This document shows positions 15,871 through 24,959 of a stretch of DNA of 64,000 nt, one piece after another. The stretch's first letter is position 1; every line of letters begins with the position of its first letter. This stretch comes from Flavobacteriales bacterium (GTDB lineage: Bacteria > Bacteroidota > Bacteroidia > Flavobacteriales_F > PHOS-HE28): contig JADJOI010000003.1 of assembly GCA_016713875.1 (NCBI GenBank), positions 806,001 to 870,000 on the forward strand. The letters are read 5' to 3'. A program made the translations under genes and the position numbers. A model generated the notes under the pieces. The model made no database searches, was not told the origin of the DNA, and saw only the letters and a program-made list of their open reading frames with translations.

Positions 15871-18297
15871 ATGCGCCCGATCACCGCCGTTCTGGTCCTC
15901 TGCATTCTTTCGGCCGTCCACGCACAGCCCTACCGGATGGGCTGCCGGATCCTCCACGAGCCCTACCGTCCGGGTCCCGAGTTGAGCCCGCTGCAGCGCA
16001 CCCAGATCGACCAGACCATCGCGCGCAGCGATACGTTCGACATCCTGCACTACGACATCCGGTTGGACGTGACCCGTGTCCAGGACCAGTGGATCGGCGG
16101 CGTGTGCGCCGTGTCCTTCGCTCCACGCCTGGCCGGGCAGAACAGCATCCGGTTCGACCTGTACGACCTCACGGTGGATTCTGTGACGAGCGCACTGGGT
16201 GTGCATCCTTACAGCTATGACGGAGAGTTCCTCACGGTGGACATGCTGAGCGTTCCGACGGTGGGGGAGCAGCGCACGTTGACCGTGCACTATCAGGGAA
16301 CGCCGCACCGCGATCCCGACTGGGGCGGCTTCTACTTCGAGAGCGGATACATCTACAACCTGGGCATCGGCATCAGCACCATCCCGCCCAACTTCGGCAA
16401 GGTGTGGTATCCCTGTTTCGATTCGTTCGTGGAACGGGCCACATACACCTATCATGTGAAGAGCGCGGGCACCTACCGCCTCCGGGGCCAGGGCGACTTC
16501 CTGGGCGAGGTGCAGCTGGGCGGCGATACCGTGGTGCGCTCGTATGGCATCGGCCGTGCATTGCCCACGCACGTTTCCGCGGTCGCGGTATCCAACTATG
16601 TGGACAGCACTTACCTGCACACGGGCGCGTACGGGGCCATCCCGGTGACCCTCACTGCCAAGCCGGCGCAATTGGCGGGGATGGTCTCCCGGTTCGGCGA
16701 TCTGGGCGGGGCCATTGACGCGTGCGAGCACTGGTACGGCCCGTACGGCTGGGGCCGGGTGGGTTATGTGCTGACGACCGACGGGGCCCTGGAGATCCCC
16801 ACCAACATCGCCTATCCCCAGTTCATGACCGGGCAGCCGGTATCCGACAACCGGCAACTGCTGAGCCACGAGCTGGGGCACCATTGGTGGGGCGACATCG
16901 TGACGCCTTACATCCACAACGACATGTGGCTTAAGGAAGGTCCCGCCGAGTACAGCGGCCACCTCGTGGATGAATGGGTCTATGGCCACGATCAGTTCAT
17001 CACCACGGTGCTGAACAACCAGTACGATGTACTGAAGAACAGTCACCTCCAGGACGGCGGTTTCCAGCCCCTGTCACCGATGCCCGATCCGTACATCTAC
17101 GGTCACCACACCTACTACAAGGGGGCGTCGGTGATGCACAACCTGCGGGGCTATCTGGGCGACACGCTGTTCCGGCAGGCGATGAGCGGCGTGCAGGCGG
17201 CTTTCGCGGACACGGCCTTGGACGCGGCCGACTTCCGCGATGCGTTGGAGCAGGTCACCGGGACCGACCTCGACCCGTTCTTCGACGCCTGGGTGTTCGC
17301 GCCAGGCTTCAGCGTGTTCGTGGTCGATGCGCTGAGCGCCGTGCCGCAAGGCGGGTCCTGGGCGGTGGACCTCACCCTCCGCCAGCGGCTTCGCGGTACG
17401 TCCACCTTCCATCAGCAAGTGCCGTTGGATGTCACCTTGATCGGTGCGGGGTGGCAGCGAAGCGAGCACCAGGTGCTGGCCGACGGGGAGCTCACCACGG
17501 TGACCCTCCTGGCGCCATTCGAGCCGGTGATGGCCGTGGTGAACGGTCACCGGCGATTGAACCAGGCGCGCATGGACCACGAGTTCGTCATCCGTCCGGG
17601 TGAGAGCTTCAGCTCAACGCTTCCGCGGGTGGACTTCCGTCTGTTCCCGGAGGCGGTCACGGATTCGGCCCTGTTCCGCATCGACCACAATTGGGCCGCA
17701 CCCGAAGCATCGCAGACCACTGCGGAGGTGGAGGCCATCAGTGGCACGCACTACTGGGTGGTGGACGGGTTGTGGCCGGCGGGCACCCACCTCTCGGCCC
17801 GCATCAACTACTACGGCGCTTCGGACAGCCAGCTGGACTTCGACCTCTACGACGCCACGGAAGCCGGCGCCGCCGTGCTGTACCGCGCACATCCCGGAGC
17901 GCCCTGGACCACCTATCCGCACCAGGTGGTGGTGGCCGGGTCGCTCACCAACGGCACCGGCTACATGGAGCTGGACTCTCTTCTCGCGGGGGAGTATGCG
18001 CTGGGCAAGAGCGGGGCGATCGCTTCCATTCCGGGCGAGGGGACGGGCCAGGTGCAGGAACTCGTCGTTCACCCCATGCCGGCCGCGGAGGAATTCCTGG
18101 TAGAGGTGCCGGTCGGCTCCTGGGCGGAGGAGCTTTTGCTTGTGGCCGCGGACGGGCGGCTGCTGCTGCGGCAGAAGACCACGCGCGAGCCCGTGCAACG
18201 CGTGCCCGTGGTCGGACTGCCTGTCGGCGCTCATGTATTGGAAGTCCGCATGCGCGATGGCGGCATCCTTAGGACTCCTGTGATCATCCGGCGTTAG
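15871..18297 (+). CDS. secreted M1-family aminopeptidase with T9SS sorting domain
   Basis: An 808-residue zinc metallopeptidase of the M1 (gluzincin) family. The signal peptide MRPITAVLVLCILSAVHA fixes the start at 15871; a longer frame begins 21 bases upstream. The N-terminal beta domain (YDIRLDVTRVQDQWIGGVCAV) precedes the HEXXH zinc site HELGHHWW at residues 333-340, with the third ligand E356 in WLKEGPAEY. The C-terminal part ends in a T9SS type A domain (VVHPMPAAEEF...VGAHVLEVRM). It likely removes N-terminal residues from peptides outside the cell. The TAGCTTCG at 15844-15851 may be its -7 element. Confidence 0.9.
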   Translation: MRPITAVLVLCILSAVHAQPYRMGCRILHEPYRPGPELSPLQRTQIDQTIARSDTFDILHYDIRLDVTRVQDQWIGGVCAVSFAPRLAGQNSIRFDLYDLTVDSVTSALGVHPYSYDGEFLTVDMLSVPTVGEQRTLTVHYQGTPHRDPDWGGFYFESGYIYNLGIGISTIPPNFGKVWYPCFDSFVERATYTYHVKSAGTYRLRGQGDFLGEVQLGGDTVVRSYGIGRALPTHVSAVAVSNYVDSTYLHTGAYGAIPVTLTAKPAQLAGMVSRFGDLGGAIDACEHWYGPYGWGRVGYVLTTDGALEIPTNIAYPQFMTGQPVSDNRQLLSHELGHHWWGDIVTPYIHNDMWLKEGPAEYSGHLVDEWVYGHDQFITTVLNNQYDVLKNSHLQDGGFQPLSPMPDPYIYGHHTYYKGASVMHNLRGYLGDTLFRQAMSGVQAAFADTALDAADFRDALEQVTGTDLDPFFDAWVFAPGFSVFVVDALSAVPQGGSWAVDLTLRQRLRGTSTFHQQVPLDVTLIGAGWQRSEHQVLADGELTTVTLLAPFEPVMAVVNGHRRLNQARMDHEFVIRPGESFSSTLPRVDFRLFPEAVTDSALFRIDHNWAAPEASQTTAEVEAISGTHYWVVDGLWPAGTHLSARINYYGASDSQLDFDLYDATEAGAAVLYRAHPGAPWTTYPHQVVVAGSLTNGTGYMELDSLLAGEYALGKSGAIASIPGEGTGQVQELVVHPMPAAEEFLVEVPVGSWAEELLLVAADGRLLLRQKTTREPVQRVPVVGLPVGAHVLEVRMRDGGILRTPVIIRR

Positions 18298-18378
18298 TCG
18301 TTGTCGAAAAGTTCCCCCAGGGACCACCGGTGAGGAGAGGTGCCGTCGGTTAGTTTCGACGCCTCAACACCCACACCC

Positions 18379-21300
18379 ATGATCAGACCTTACGCGATGA
18401 GCGTGGCCTTGGTGATCCTGGCCCTACCGGCCCTGGACGCTTCCGCGCAACGGACGAAACAGGACATTGAACGGAACCCGGTCGCGCGCAAGGCGAGCAC
18501 CGACCGTGCGGCAGCCCCCGGGGAGAAACAACTGCATGTGCATTCCGGAGCGGCCCCCAAGTCACTTCGCCCGGCGAACACCGGGATGTTCCGGGGTGGT
18601 GCACCGGTGAACGACAACTGCGCCGGAGCCATCAACCTCACGGTGGGCGCCACCTGCAACCCGGTGACGGGGAATACGGCCGGAGCGACCAACAGCCTGG
18701 CCGCCATCTCGTGCAACACGTTCACTGGCGATGCCGATGATGATGTGTGGTACAAGTTCACCGCCACGGCCACCGCACTCACCGTTCGTGTGGATGGTTC
18801 GCTGGACTTCGATGCCGTGGTGGATGTGCGCAGCGGGGCCTGCAACGGCACCAACATCGGTTGTGCCGACGCCACCGTGGAGGATGGCATCGAACAGGTC
18901 TCCCTGGCCGGCCTCACAGTGGGCGCGACCTACTACGTGCGGGTGTACGACTACTACACGGGTGCCGCACCCACGACGGATCTCACCATCTGCGTGTTCG
19001 GCACACCGCCACCGCCCTCCAACGACCAGTGCGCCAACGTGGTGGCCCAGAACCTGACCATCGGCGGAACGCTGACGTTCACGGGCAGCACGGCCGGAGC
19101 CACGGTCACGAATGACGCCGTGGTCGGCGGCGACTACGACGATGCGACGCCCAAGGTCTGGCATCGGTTCACTACAAGCACCTGCGCGAACGTGACGTTG
19201 GACTACTGCGGCACTACCCCGTTGTTCGATCAGATCTACATCGCGCTGGCGACCAGCTGCCCGGCGGATGCGGGCATCCTCGGCACGTTCGACTTCACCA
19301 CGTGCGTGGACGGCAACGGTACGGTGGTCTTCGCGCAACTGCCGGCCGGCAGCTATTACGTCCCGGTCGGCCAGTTCGGCGCAGGGAGCACGGGCCCGTA
19401 TACCATCGAGTTGAACGCCACCGCCTGCGCCGCTCCCCCCGCGAACAACGAGTGCTCCGGCGCCCAGCAGCTCGCGGTGAACACGACCTGCACGCCAGTG
19501 ACGGGCGACGTGGCCGGTGCCACCCAGTCCATCGCCGCGATCACCTGTGCCACCTTCACGGGGGATGCCAACGATGATGTATGGTACAGTTTCGTGGCCA
19601 CCGCCGCGTCGCTCACCATCGAAGTGGATGGCTCGACCGGCTTCGATGCGGTGGTGGACCTGCGCAGCGGAGCCTGCACGGGAACCAACCTCGCCTGCGC
19701 TGACGCCACCGTGGCCGACGGTGTGGAGACCATCCAGGCCACTGGGCTTTCCGTGGGTCAGACCTACTACGTGCGTGTGTACGACTACGCAGCAGGCTTC
19801 CCGGCCACCACCACCTTCACCATCTGCGTGTACGGTGGCGGGACCGCTCCCGCGAACGACCAGTGTCAGAACATCGTGCCTCAGGCGTTGAACGTGGGCG
19901 GCTCGCTCAACTTCACAGGGACCACCGTGGGCGCCACGACCACGAACGATGCGGTACCCTTGTCCGACATGGACGACGGGATCCCCAAGGTGTGGCATGC
20001 CTTCACGCTCAGTAGCTGTGCGAACGTCGTGGTCTCCTACTGCAACACGACCCCGGCGTTCGACGAGATCTACATCGTGTGGACGGACTGTCCGGCGAGC
20101 ACGTTCAACCTGGGCACCTTTGACTTCACCACTTGTGTGGACGGCAATGGCACGGTGTTCTTCAACGCGCTGCCGGCAGGCACCTACTACCTGCCCATCG
20201 GCCAGTTCGGTGCCGGAACCACTGGCGCGTACACGGTGCAAGTGGCCGCTACGGCCTGCGCCGGTGTTCCCGCGAATGACGACTGCGGCGGGGCTACGGC
20301 GCTCACGGCGGGCACCACCTGCCAGTACGTGACCGGTGATGTGGCCAACGCCACGGAGTCGCTGCCTGCTCTGACCTGCAACGGCTTCACGGGCGACGCG
20401 AACGACGATGTCTGGTTCAGCTTCGTGGCCACGGCGGCACAGCTCACAGTGGAAGTCGCGGGGTCCGATTCGCTGGACGCCGTGATGGAGCTGTTCTCGG
20501 GCGGCTGCGCGAACCCAACGAGCCTTGGCTGCGCGGATGCCACCCTGGAAGGCGGTGTGGAGGTGATCCAGGCCAGCGGGCTCACGGTCGGCCAGACCTA
20601 TCACGTGCGGGTGTATCACTACTTCACGGACATCCCGGCCACGACCACCTTCGACATCTGTGTGTTCGGCGGCGGTGCGGCCCCGGCGAACGACAATTGT
20701 TCCAACGTGACGCCGCAGGCCTTGGCTGTCGGTGGGACGGTGAACTTCACCGGCACCACCGTGGGCGCCACCACCACCGGCGACGCTGTCCCAGGCTCCC
20801 CGATGGACGACAACGTGCCCAAGGTGTGGCATGCGTTCACGCTCGCTGCCTGTGCGGATGTGACCGTTTCTTACTGTGGGACGACCCCCGTGTTCGATCA
20901 GGCCTACATTGTGTGGACGGCTTGTCCGGCGGACACGTTCTATGCGGGAACGTTTGAGTTCACCACGTGCGCGGACGGCAACATCACCATCGAGTTCGTG
21001 AACCTGCAAGCCGGCACCTACTGGCTGCCGGTGGGGCAGTTCGGCTCAGGGACCACGGGTCCGTACACCATCGCGGTGAGCGCCGTGGCGTGCGTCGGCC
21101 CACCCTCGAACAACGACTGCGCCAACGCCATCGGGCTCCCGGTGTGGGCGACGACGGACTGCCCGCAGAACAGCGCGCAGGGGAACAACGTGCAGGCCAC
21201 ACAGGATGCCGGCGATCCGACCTGCGACACCACCACCGGTTCCTACCTCGACATGTGGTATGAGTTCAACTCCGGACCCAACAATGCCGTGACCATCACA

Positions 21301-21771
21301 TTCAACAATGTGAGCATGGGCGATGCCGTGGTCGTGGTGTACGATGGGTGCAACGGGGCGGAGCTCAGCTGCGACATCAATCCTACCGCACCTTACGACG
21401 TCACCGTGGCCCCGAACACCGACCATGTGGTGCGCGTGTACTCCAACACGCAGTTCGGCGGCGGGGGCGATTTCGAGATCTGCCTGTCCGCGGCCATCAG
21501 CACCGCGGTGGCCGAGTCCGTGGTGAACGGCTGGACGGTGTTCCCGAACCCGACCGCGGGCAGCGTGTCCGTGGTCTGGCCCACGGCGGCGAGCGATGCC
21601 CGACTGGAGCTATTCGATGCCACCGGCCGGGTGGTGTGGAGCGACCGGCGCACGCTGAACACCGGGATGAACCTGGTGCGTGATGGCGCCGAAGCGCTCA
21701 TGGCAGGCACGTACATCCTGCGCGTCAGCACCGACGACGCGATCAGCGAACAGCGCCTCGTGGTGCAGTAA
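18379..21771 (+). CDS. large secreted repeat protein with PPC-like domains and T9SS sorting domain
   Basis: A 1130-residue exported protein; the signal peptide at the ATG 18379 (MIRPYAMSVALVILALPALD) fixes the start. Three near-repeated blocks of about 278 residues begin at bases 18610, 19444 and 20275, with a partial fourth at 21109. Each block starts N(D/N)xC, includes DVWYxFxAT and YYVRVYDY segments and ends in a C-rich beta sheet (CVDGNGTV...YYLPIGQFGAG). These resemble pre-peptidase C-terminal (PPC) domains. The C-terminus is a type A sorting domain (TVFPNPTAGSVSV...AGTYILRV). A structural or adhesive surface role is likely. TAGTTTCG at 18352-18359 may be its -7 element. Confidence 0.88.
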   Translation: MIRPYAMSVALVILALPALDASAQRTKQDIERNPVARKASTDRAAAPGEKQLHVHSGAAPKSLRPANTGMFRGGAPVNDNCAGAINLTVGATCNPVTGNTAGATNSLAAISCNTFTGDADDDVWYKFTATATALTVRVDGSLDFDAVVDVRSGACNGTNIGCADATVEDGIEQVSLAGLTVGATYYVRVYDYYTGAAPTTDLTICVFGTPPPPSNDQCANVVAQNLTIGGTLTFTGSTAGATVTNDAVVGGDYDDATPKVWHRFTTSTCANVTLDYCGTTPLFDQIYIALATSCPADAGILGTFDFTTCVDGNGTVVFAQLPAGSYYVPVGQFGAGSTGPYTIELNATACAAPPANNECSGAQQLAVNTTCTPVTGDVAGATQSIAAITCATFTGDANDDVWYSFVATAASLTIEVDGSTGFDAVVDLRSGACTGTNLACADATVADGVETIQATGLSVGQTYYVRVYDYAAGFPATTTFTICVYGGGTAPANDQCQNIVPQALNVGGSLNFTGTTVGATTTNDAVPLSDMDDGIPKVWHAFTLSSCANVVVSYCNTTPAFDEIYIVWTDCPASTFNLGTFDFTTCVDGNGTVFFNALPAGTYYLPIGQFGAGTTGAYTVQVAATACAGVPANDDCGGATALTAGTTCQYVTGDVANATESLPALTCNGFTGDANDDVWFSFVATAAQLTVEVAGSDSLDAVMELFSGGCANPTSLGCADATLEGGVEVIQASGLTVGQTYHVRVYHYFTDIPATTTFDICVFGGGAAPANDNCSNVTPQALAVGGTVNFTGTTVGATTTGDAVPGSPMDDNVPKVWHAFTLAACADVTVSYCGTTPVFDQAYIVWTACPADTFYAGTFEFTTCADGNITIEFVNLQAGTYWLPVGQFGSGTTGPYTIAVSAVACVGPPSNNDCANAIGLPVWATTDCPQNSAQGNNVQATQDAGDPTCDTTTGSYLDMWYEFNSGPNNAVTITFNNVSMGDAVVVVYDGCNGAELSCDINPTAPYDVTVAPNTDHVVRVYSNTQFGGGGDFEICLSAAISTAVAESVVNGWTVFPNPTAGSVSVVWPTAASDARLELFDATGRVVWSDRRTLNTGMNLVRDGAEALMAGTYILRVSTDDAISEQRLVVQ

Positions 21772-21790
21772 GCCGTTCGATCGAGCAGGA

Positions 21791-21817
21791 GCGGGGCGGT
21801 CCTTCGGGCCGCCCCGC
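21791..21817 (+). terminator. hairpin terminator after the repeat protein
   Basis: GCGGGGCGG pairs with CCGCCCCGC (stem about 9-12 bases including a G-T pair) and is followed by TTCCTTTTCC. This is a good intrinsic terminator 20 bases beyond the stop at 21771. Confidence 0.65.
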
Positions 21818-21956
21818 TTCCTTTTCCAGGCTGCGCGGTTGTGAACAGAGGGCTGTTGATCGATCGTCCGGCCCGGAGGCCAGGGAGCCTTGGATCCCGT
21901 TGGTCGCGCCGATAGTTTCGCCGCCCGGTCCGCGCACCAGCCGGACCACCGCACAC

Positions 21957-22484
21957 ATGGGACGTCTGCGTGACCTGATGCTGCTGGCCACCGTTCTGCT
22001 GACCTGGACCGCGGAGGCGGCCCAGCTCAGGATCGTCGGCACGGTGACGGACAAGTTCACGGCGGCTCCGCTGGCGGACGCCCAGGTGCGTGTGTACCGC
22101 AATGGCGAGCGCGTGCGGACCCTGACCACCGGGCACACCGGGCGGTACGAACTGCTGCTGGACAACAACGCGGACTATGTGATCCGCTTCGTCCTGCCCG
22201 GTCATGTCACGAAGTGCTTCACGGTCACCACCCACGGGCCGATCTGGGAGGGGGATCACAGCATCAAGGAGGTCTTCATCGAAATGACGCTGTTCGACCG
22301 GGTGCCGGAGTTGGACCTGACCTTTTTCGACCTGCCCATGGGCATCGCCCGGTTCGACCCATTGGACGGGCGGATGGACTGGGACGAGAAGTACGACGGC
22401 CGTATCCGAGGAGAGGTGGCCGCGCTGATGGAGGAGGTGACGCGGGCCCTGGCCGCCCGAGGAGCCCTGGCGAAGCTGAACTGA
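21957..22484 (+). CDS. exported carboxypeptidase-regulatory-like domain protein
   Basis: A 175-residue protein with a signal peptide (MGRLRDLMLLATVLLTW, then TAEA) and a single carboxypeptidase-D regulatory-like beta domain (IVGTVTDKFTAAPLADAQVRV...TTGHTGRYELLLDNNADYVI). The remaining ~80 residues (TFFDLPMGIARFDPLDGRMDW) are helical and may interact with the peptidoglycan or a membrane protein. The same architecture occurs alone in many Flavobacteriales, and the function is not known. ATG 21957-21959. The TAGTTTCG at 21913-21920 is a possible -7 element. Confidence 0.75.
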   Translation: MGRLRDLMLLATVLLTWTAEAAQLRIVGTVTDKFTAAPLADAQVRVYRNGERVRTLTTGHTGRYELLLDNNADYVIRFVLPGHVTKCFTVTTHGPIWEGDHSIKEVFIEMTLFDRVPELDLTFFDLPMGIARFDPLDGRMDWDEKYDGRIRGEVAALMEEVTRALAARGALAKLN

Positions 22485-23402
22485 TCAACCGCCCGAGCGT
22501 CCCCGGGCCCGGGGATGATGCTGCAGGATGTTGCTGCGCAGGTATTCGCGGTCCAGGTGCGTGTAGATCTCGGTGGTGGTGATGCTGGCGTGGCCGAGCA
22601 TCTCCTGGACGGCACGCAGGTCGGCACCGCCCTCCACGAGATGCGTGGCGAAGCTGTGCCGGAAGGTGTGCGGGCTGATGACCTTGGCGATGCCGGCCTT
22701 GGCGGCGAGCGTGCGCACCAGGTTGAACACCGCCACCCTGGAGATCGGCCCGCCGCGGGCGTTCAGAAAGAGCGTTTCACCGGCACGGGGCACCGCGGGC
22801 AGATGCACGCGTTCATGCTCACGGTAGTCCCTGATGCGATCCAGCGTGAGCGAGGCGATGGGCACCAGACGCTCCTTGTCGCCCTTGCCCAGCACGCGGA
22901 TGAAACGTTCCTGGTCATGGATGTCGCTGAGGCGAAGGCCGCACAGTTCGCTCACGCGAAGGCCGCATCCGTACAAGGTCTCCACGATGGCCCGGTCACG
23001 ATGGGCGAGGGGTTTGGACAGGTCGATGGCCGCGATGATGGCGTCGATCTCGGTCACGCTCAGGAACTCCGGCAGATGGCGCCCGAGCCGAGGCGCCTCA
23101 AGCAGTTCGGTGGGGTCCGTCTCGATGCGCCGATCGACGAGCAGGGCGTGATGGAAGGCGCGGACGGCACTGAGGAGCCGGGCCTGGCTCCGCGGTCCGA
23201 GGCCCTGCTTCACGGTGTGCATGAGGAAGGCCTGAAGATCCTCCAAGCGCAGGGCATCCGCCGCCAGGGCCGGGGAATGGGATTCGGCGAAGGAGCGCAG
23301 CTTGGCCAGATCGGAGAGGTAGGCCTCGACCGTGCGGTCGCTCAGGGAGCGTTCCAGCTTGAGGTGGGTGCGGAACAGGGTGAGCGCGCGGGGCCAGTCC
23401 AC
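22485..23402 (-). CDS. xerD: tyrosine recombinase, XerD type
   Basis: A 305-residue tyrosine recombinase with an N-terminal SAM-like core-binding domain and the full set of catalytic residues: R149 (GCGLRVSEL), K173 (GKGDKERLVPI), H245 and R248 (HTFRHSFATHL), H271 and Y280 (LGHASITTTEIYTHL). Length and motifs fit XerC/XerD, which resolve chromosome dimers at dif. Xer-like integrases of mobile elements share these motifs, but the context here (AroQ, no cargo genes) favours the housekeeping enzyme. The start is GTG, with ATCTTTG just 4 bases before it. Confidence 0.9.
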   Translation of the reverse strand: MDWPRALTLFRTHLKLERSLSDRTVEAYLSDLAKLRSFAESHSPALAADALRLEDLQAFLMHTVKQGLGPRSQARLLSAVRAFHHALLVDRRIETDPTELLEAPRLGRHLPEFLSVTEIDAIIAAIDLSKPLAHRDRAIVETLYGCGLRVSELCGLRLSDIHDQERFIRVLGKGDKERLVPIASLTLDRIRDYREHERVHLPAVPRAGETLFLNARGGPISRVAVFNLVRTLAAKAGIAKVISPHTFRHSFATHLVEGGADLRAVQEMLGHASITTTEIYTHLDREYLRSNILQHHPRARGRSGG

Positions 23403-23446
23403 CGCACAAAGATGCCATCGGGCGGGCCTTTCGTTACTTCGCCCGC

Positions 23447-23881
23447 ATGGCGGACATCCTGGTGGTCAACGGCCCGAACCTCGGCCTGCTCGGGCGTCGC
23501 GAGCCCTCGATCTATGGCAGCACGGACCTGGATGGCCTGATCGCCGGGTTGCGAGCGGCGTTCCCCACGCACCGGATCGATCACCGTCAGAGCGAACTGG
23601 AGGGGGAGCTGATCCGCTGGGTGCATGAAGCGGACGGGGTGTACGCCGGTGTGGTGCTGAACGCCGGCGGGTACAGCCACACCTCGGTGGCGCTGCGCGA
23701 TGCGGTGGCGGCGGTGTCCGTGCCCGTGTTGGAGGTGCATCTCTCCAACCTGCTCGCGCGAGAGCCCTTCCGCCACACATCCCTCGTGGGAGCGGTGTGC
23801 GCGGGCAGTATCATGGGTCTTGGGGCCGAAGGCTATCGCCTGGCCGTGGACCACTTGCTACGCCGCGTGGGCACCCTCTAG
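23447..23881 (+). CDS. aroQ: type II 3-dehydroquinate dehydratase
   Basis: A 144-residue dodecamer-forming enzyme of the shikimate pathway that dehydrates 3-dehydroquinate. The family motif NGPNLGLLGRREPSIYG near the N-terminus carries the catalytic Tyr. The EVHLSNL segment carries the catalytic His, and GLGAEGYRLAVDHLL is the usual C-terminal helix. The usual QSNHEG segment reads RQSELEGE, a small departure. It is divergent from xerD (44 bases between the starts) and convergent with the glycosyltransferase, whose stop overlaps it by 4 bases. Confidence 0.93.
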   Translation: MADILVVNGPNLGLLGRREPSIYGSTDLDGLIAGLRAAFPTHRIDHRQSELEGELIRWVHEADGVYAGVVLNAGGYSHTSVALRDAVAAVSVPVLEVHLSNLLAREPFRHTSLVGAVCAGSIMGLGAEGYRLAVDHLLRRVGTL

Positions 23882-24915
23882 GCGCGTTTCACGAAGGCCT
23901 CGTCGGGCAGGTCGCTGAAGCGGTCGTGCTTGAGGATGAACCGGTCGAACGCGATGTTGCGCGTGTACATGCCGGTGAGGTCGGGCTCCCGATCTTCCCG
24001 CATGAGCCTTGCGCGCTCGCGCAGCAGCGTGGGAAGGCGACCGAGGAAGTGGACGTGGGCGCGGGCCACCTGCCAGCTATGGGCACCGTGCCCCTCGAGC
24101 AGGAATTTCCAACCGGCCGCACCGTCCAGCAGGAAGCGGCGAAGCAAGCGGCCCGGCAGCCAGCCGGTGTGCAGGTTCTTGGTGAGCACGATGAGGCTGT
24201 TGCGGAAGTTGAGGTAGGTCTTTCGCGGGCTGCCGTACCCGAGCGCACCACCGCCAACGTGCAGCACGCTGGCGCGAGCCGTATAGCCGATGCGCCAACC
24301 ACGCCGCCGCAGACGCCAGCACAGATCGATCTCCTCCATGTGCGCGAACAGGGAGGCATCGAAGCCGCCGGCCTCGCGGAAGGCCTGAGCGCGCACCATC
24401 AGGCAGGTTCCGGTGGCCCAGAAAACCTCCCGATCATCGTTATACTGGCCGTGGTCCGGTTCGGTGATCTCGAAGATCCGGCCACGACAGAAGGGATAGC
24501 CGTTGCGGTCGATGTATCCGCCGGCAGCGCCAGCATGCTCGAACCGCTCCGGATGGGCATGGGCCAGGACCTTGGGCTGGCAGGCCGCCATGCGCGGGTC
24601 GGCATCCAGCATGGCCCGCATACCGGACAGCCAGCCCGGCAGGACCTCCACGTCCGAATTGAGCAGTACGAAGTAGGACGCCCGCACCTGCTCGAGAGCG
24701 GCATTGTAGCCACCGGCGAAGCCGAGGTTCCGCTCCAGACCGATGGTGCGTACGGCAGGCATGGACGAGCGCAGCCAGTCCAACGAACCGTCGGAGCTGC
24801 CATTATCGGCCACCACCACTTCGGCACCCTCGGCGGCCCGCACCACGCCGGGCAGGAAGCGTTGCAGCCAGGTGAGGCCGTTCCAGTTGAGGATGACGAT
24901 CGCCGTATCGCGCAT
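23878..24915 (-). CDS. glycosyltransferase family 2 (dTDP-rhamnosyltransferase-like)
   Basis: A 345-residue GT-A fold enzyme, probably adding a sugar to a surface glycan at the cytoplasmic membrane. It begins MRDTAIVILNWNGLTWL, typical of GT2 enzymes of the rhamnosyltransferase group. It has a nucleotide-sugar region (VVVADNGSSDGSLDWL), an LNSDVEVLPGW metal-binding site (DxD equivalent) and a conserved FDASLFAHMEEIDLCWRLR. I chose ATG 24913-24915. No polysaccharide cluster surrounds it, so its acceptor is unknown. Confidence 0.85.
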   Translation of the reverse strand: MRDTAIVILNWNGLTWLQRFLPGVVRAAEGAEVVVADNGSSDGSLDWLRSSMPAVRTIGLERNLGFAGGYNAALEQVRASYFVLLNSDVEVLPGWLSGMRAMLDADPRMAACQPKVLAHAHPERFEHAGAAGGYIDRNGYPFCRGRIFEITEPDHGQYNDDREVFWATGTCLMVRAQAFREAGGFDASLFAHMEEIDLCWRLRRRGWRIGYTARASVLHVGGGALGYGSPRKTYLNFRNSLIVLTKNLHTGWLPGRLLRRFLLDGAAGWKFLLEGHGAHSWQVARAHVHFLGRLPTLLRERARLMREDREPDLTGMYTRNIAFDRFILKHDRFSDLPDEAFVKRA

Positions 24916-24959
24916 GGGGGCTGCGTGCGGCGGCAAAGATGGACGTGGTGCCGGGACCG

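Noticed and set aside
15796..17046. A 416-codon minus-strand frame under the M1 peptidase
   Set aside because: It is antisense to the HELGHHWW-containing gene and has no recognisable domain.
18562..21009. An 815-codon minus-strand frame under the repeat protein
   Set aside because: It mirrors the plus-strand repeat protein with its 278-residue periodicity and has no start context or domains.
22485..23402. The tyrosine recombinase as the integrase of a mobile island
   Set aside because: No attachment-site duplication, cargo or phage genes lie near it, and the length and motifs fit housekeeping XerD.
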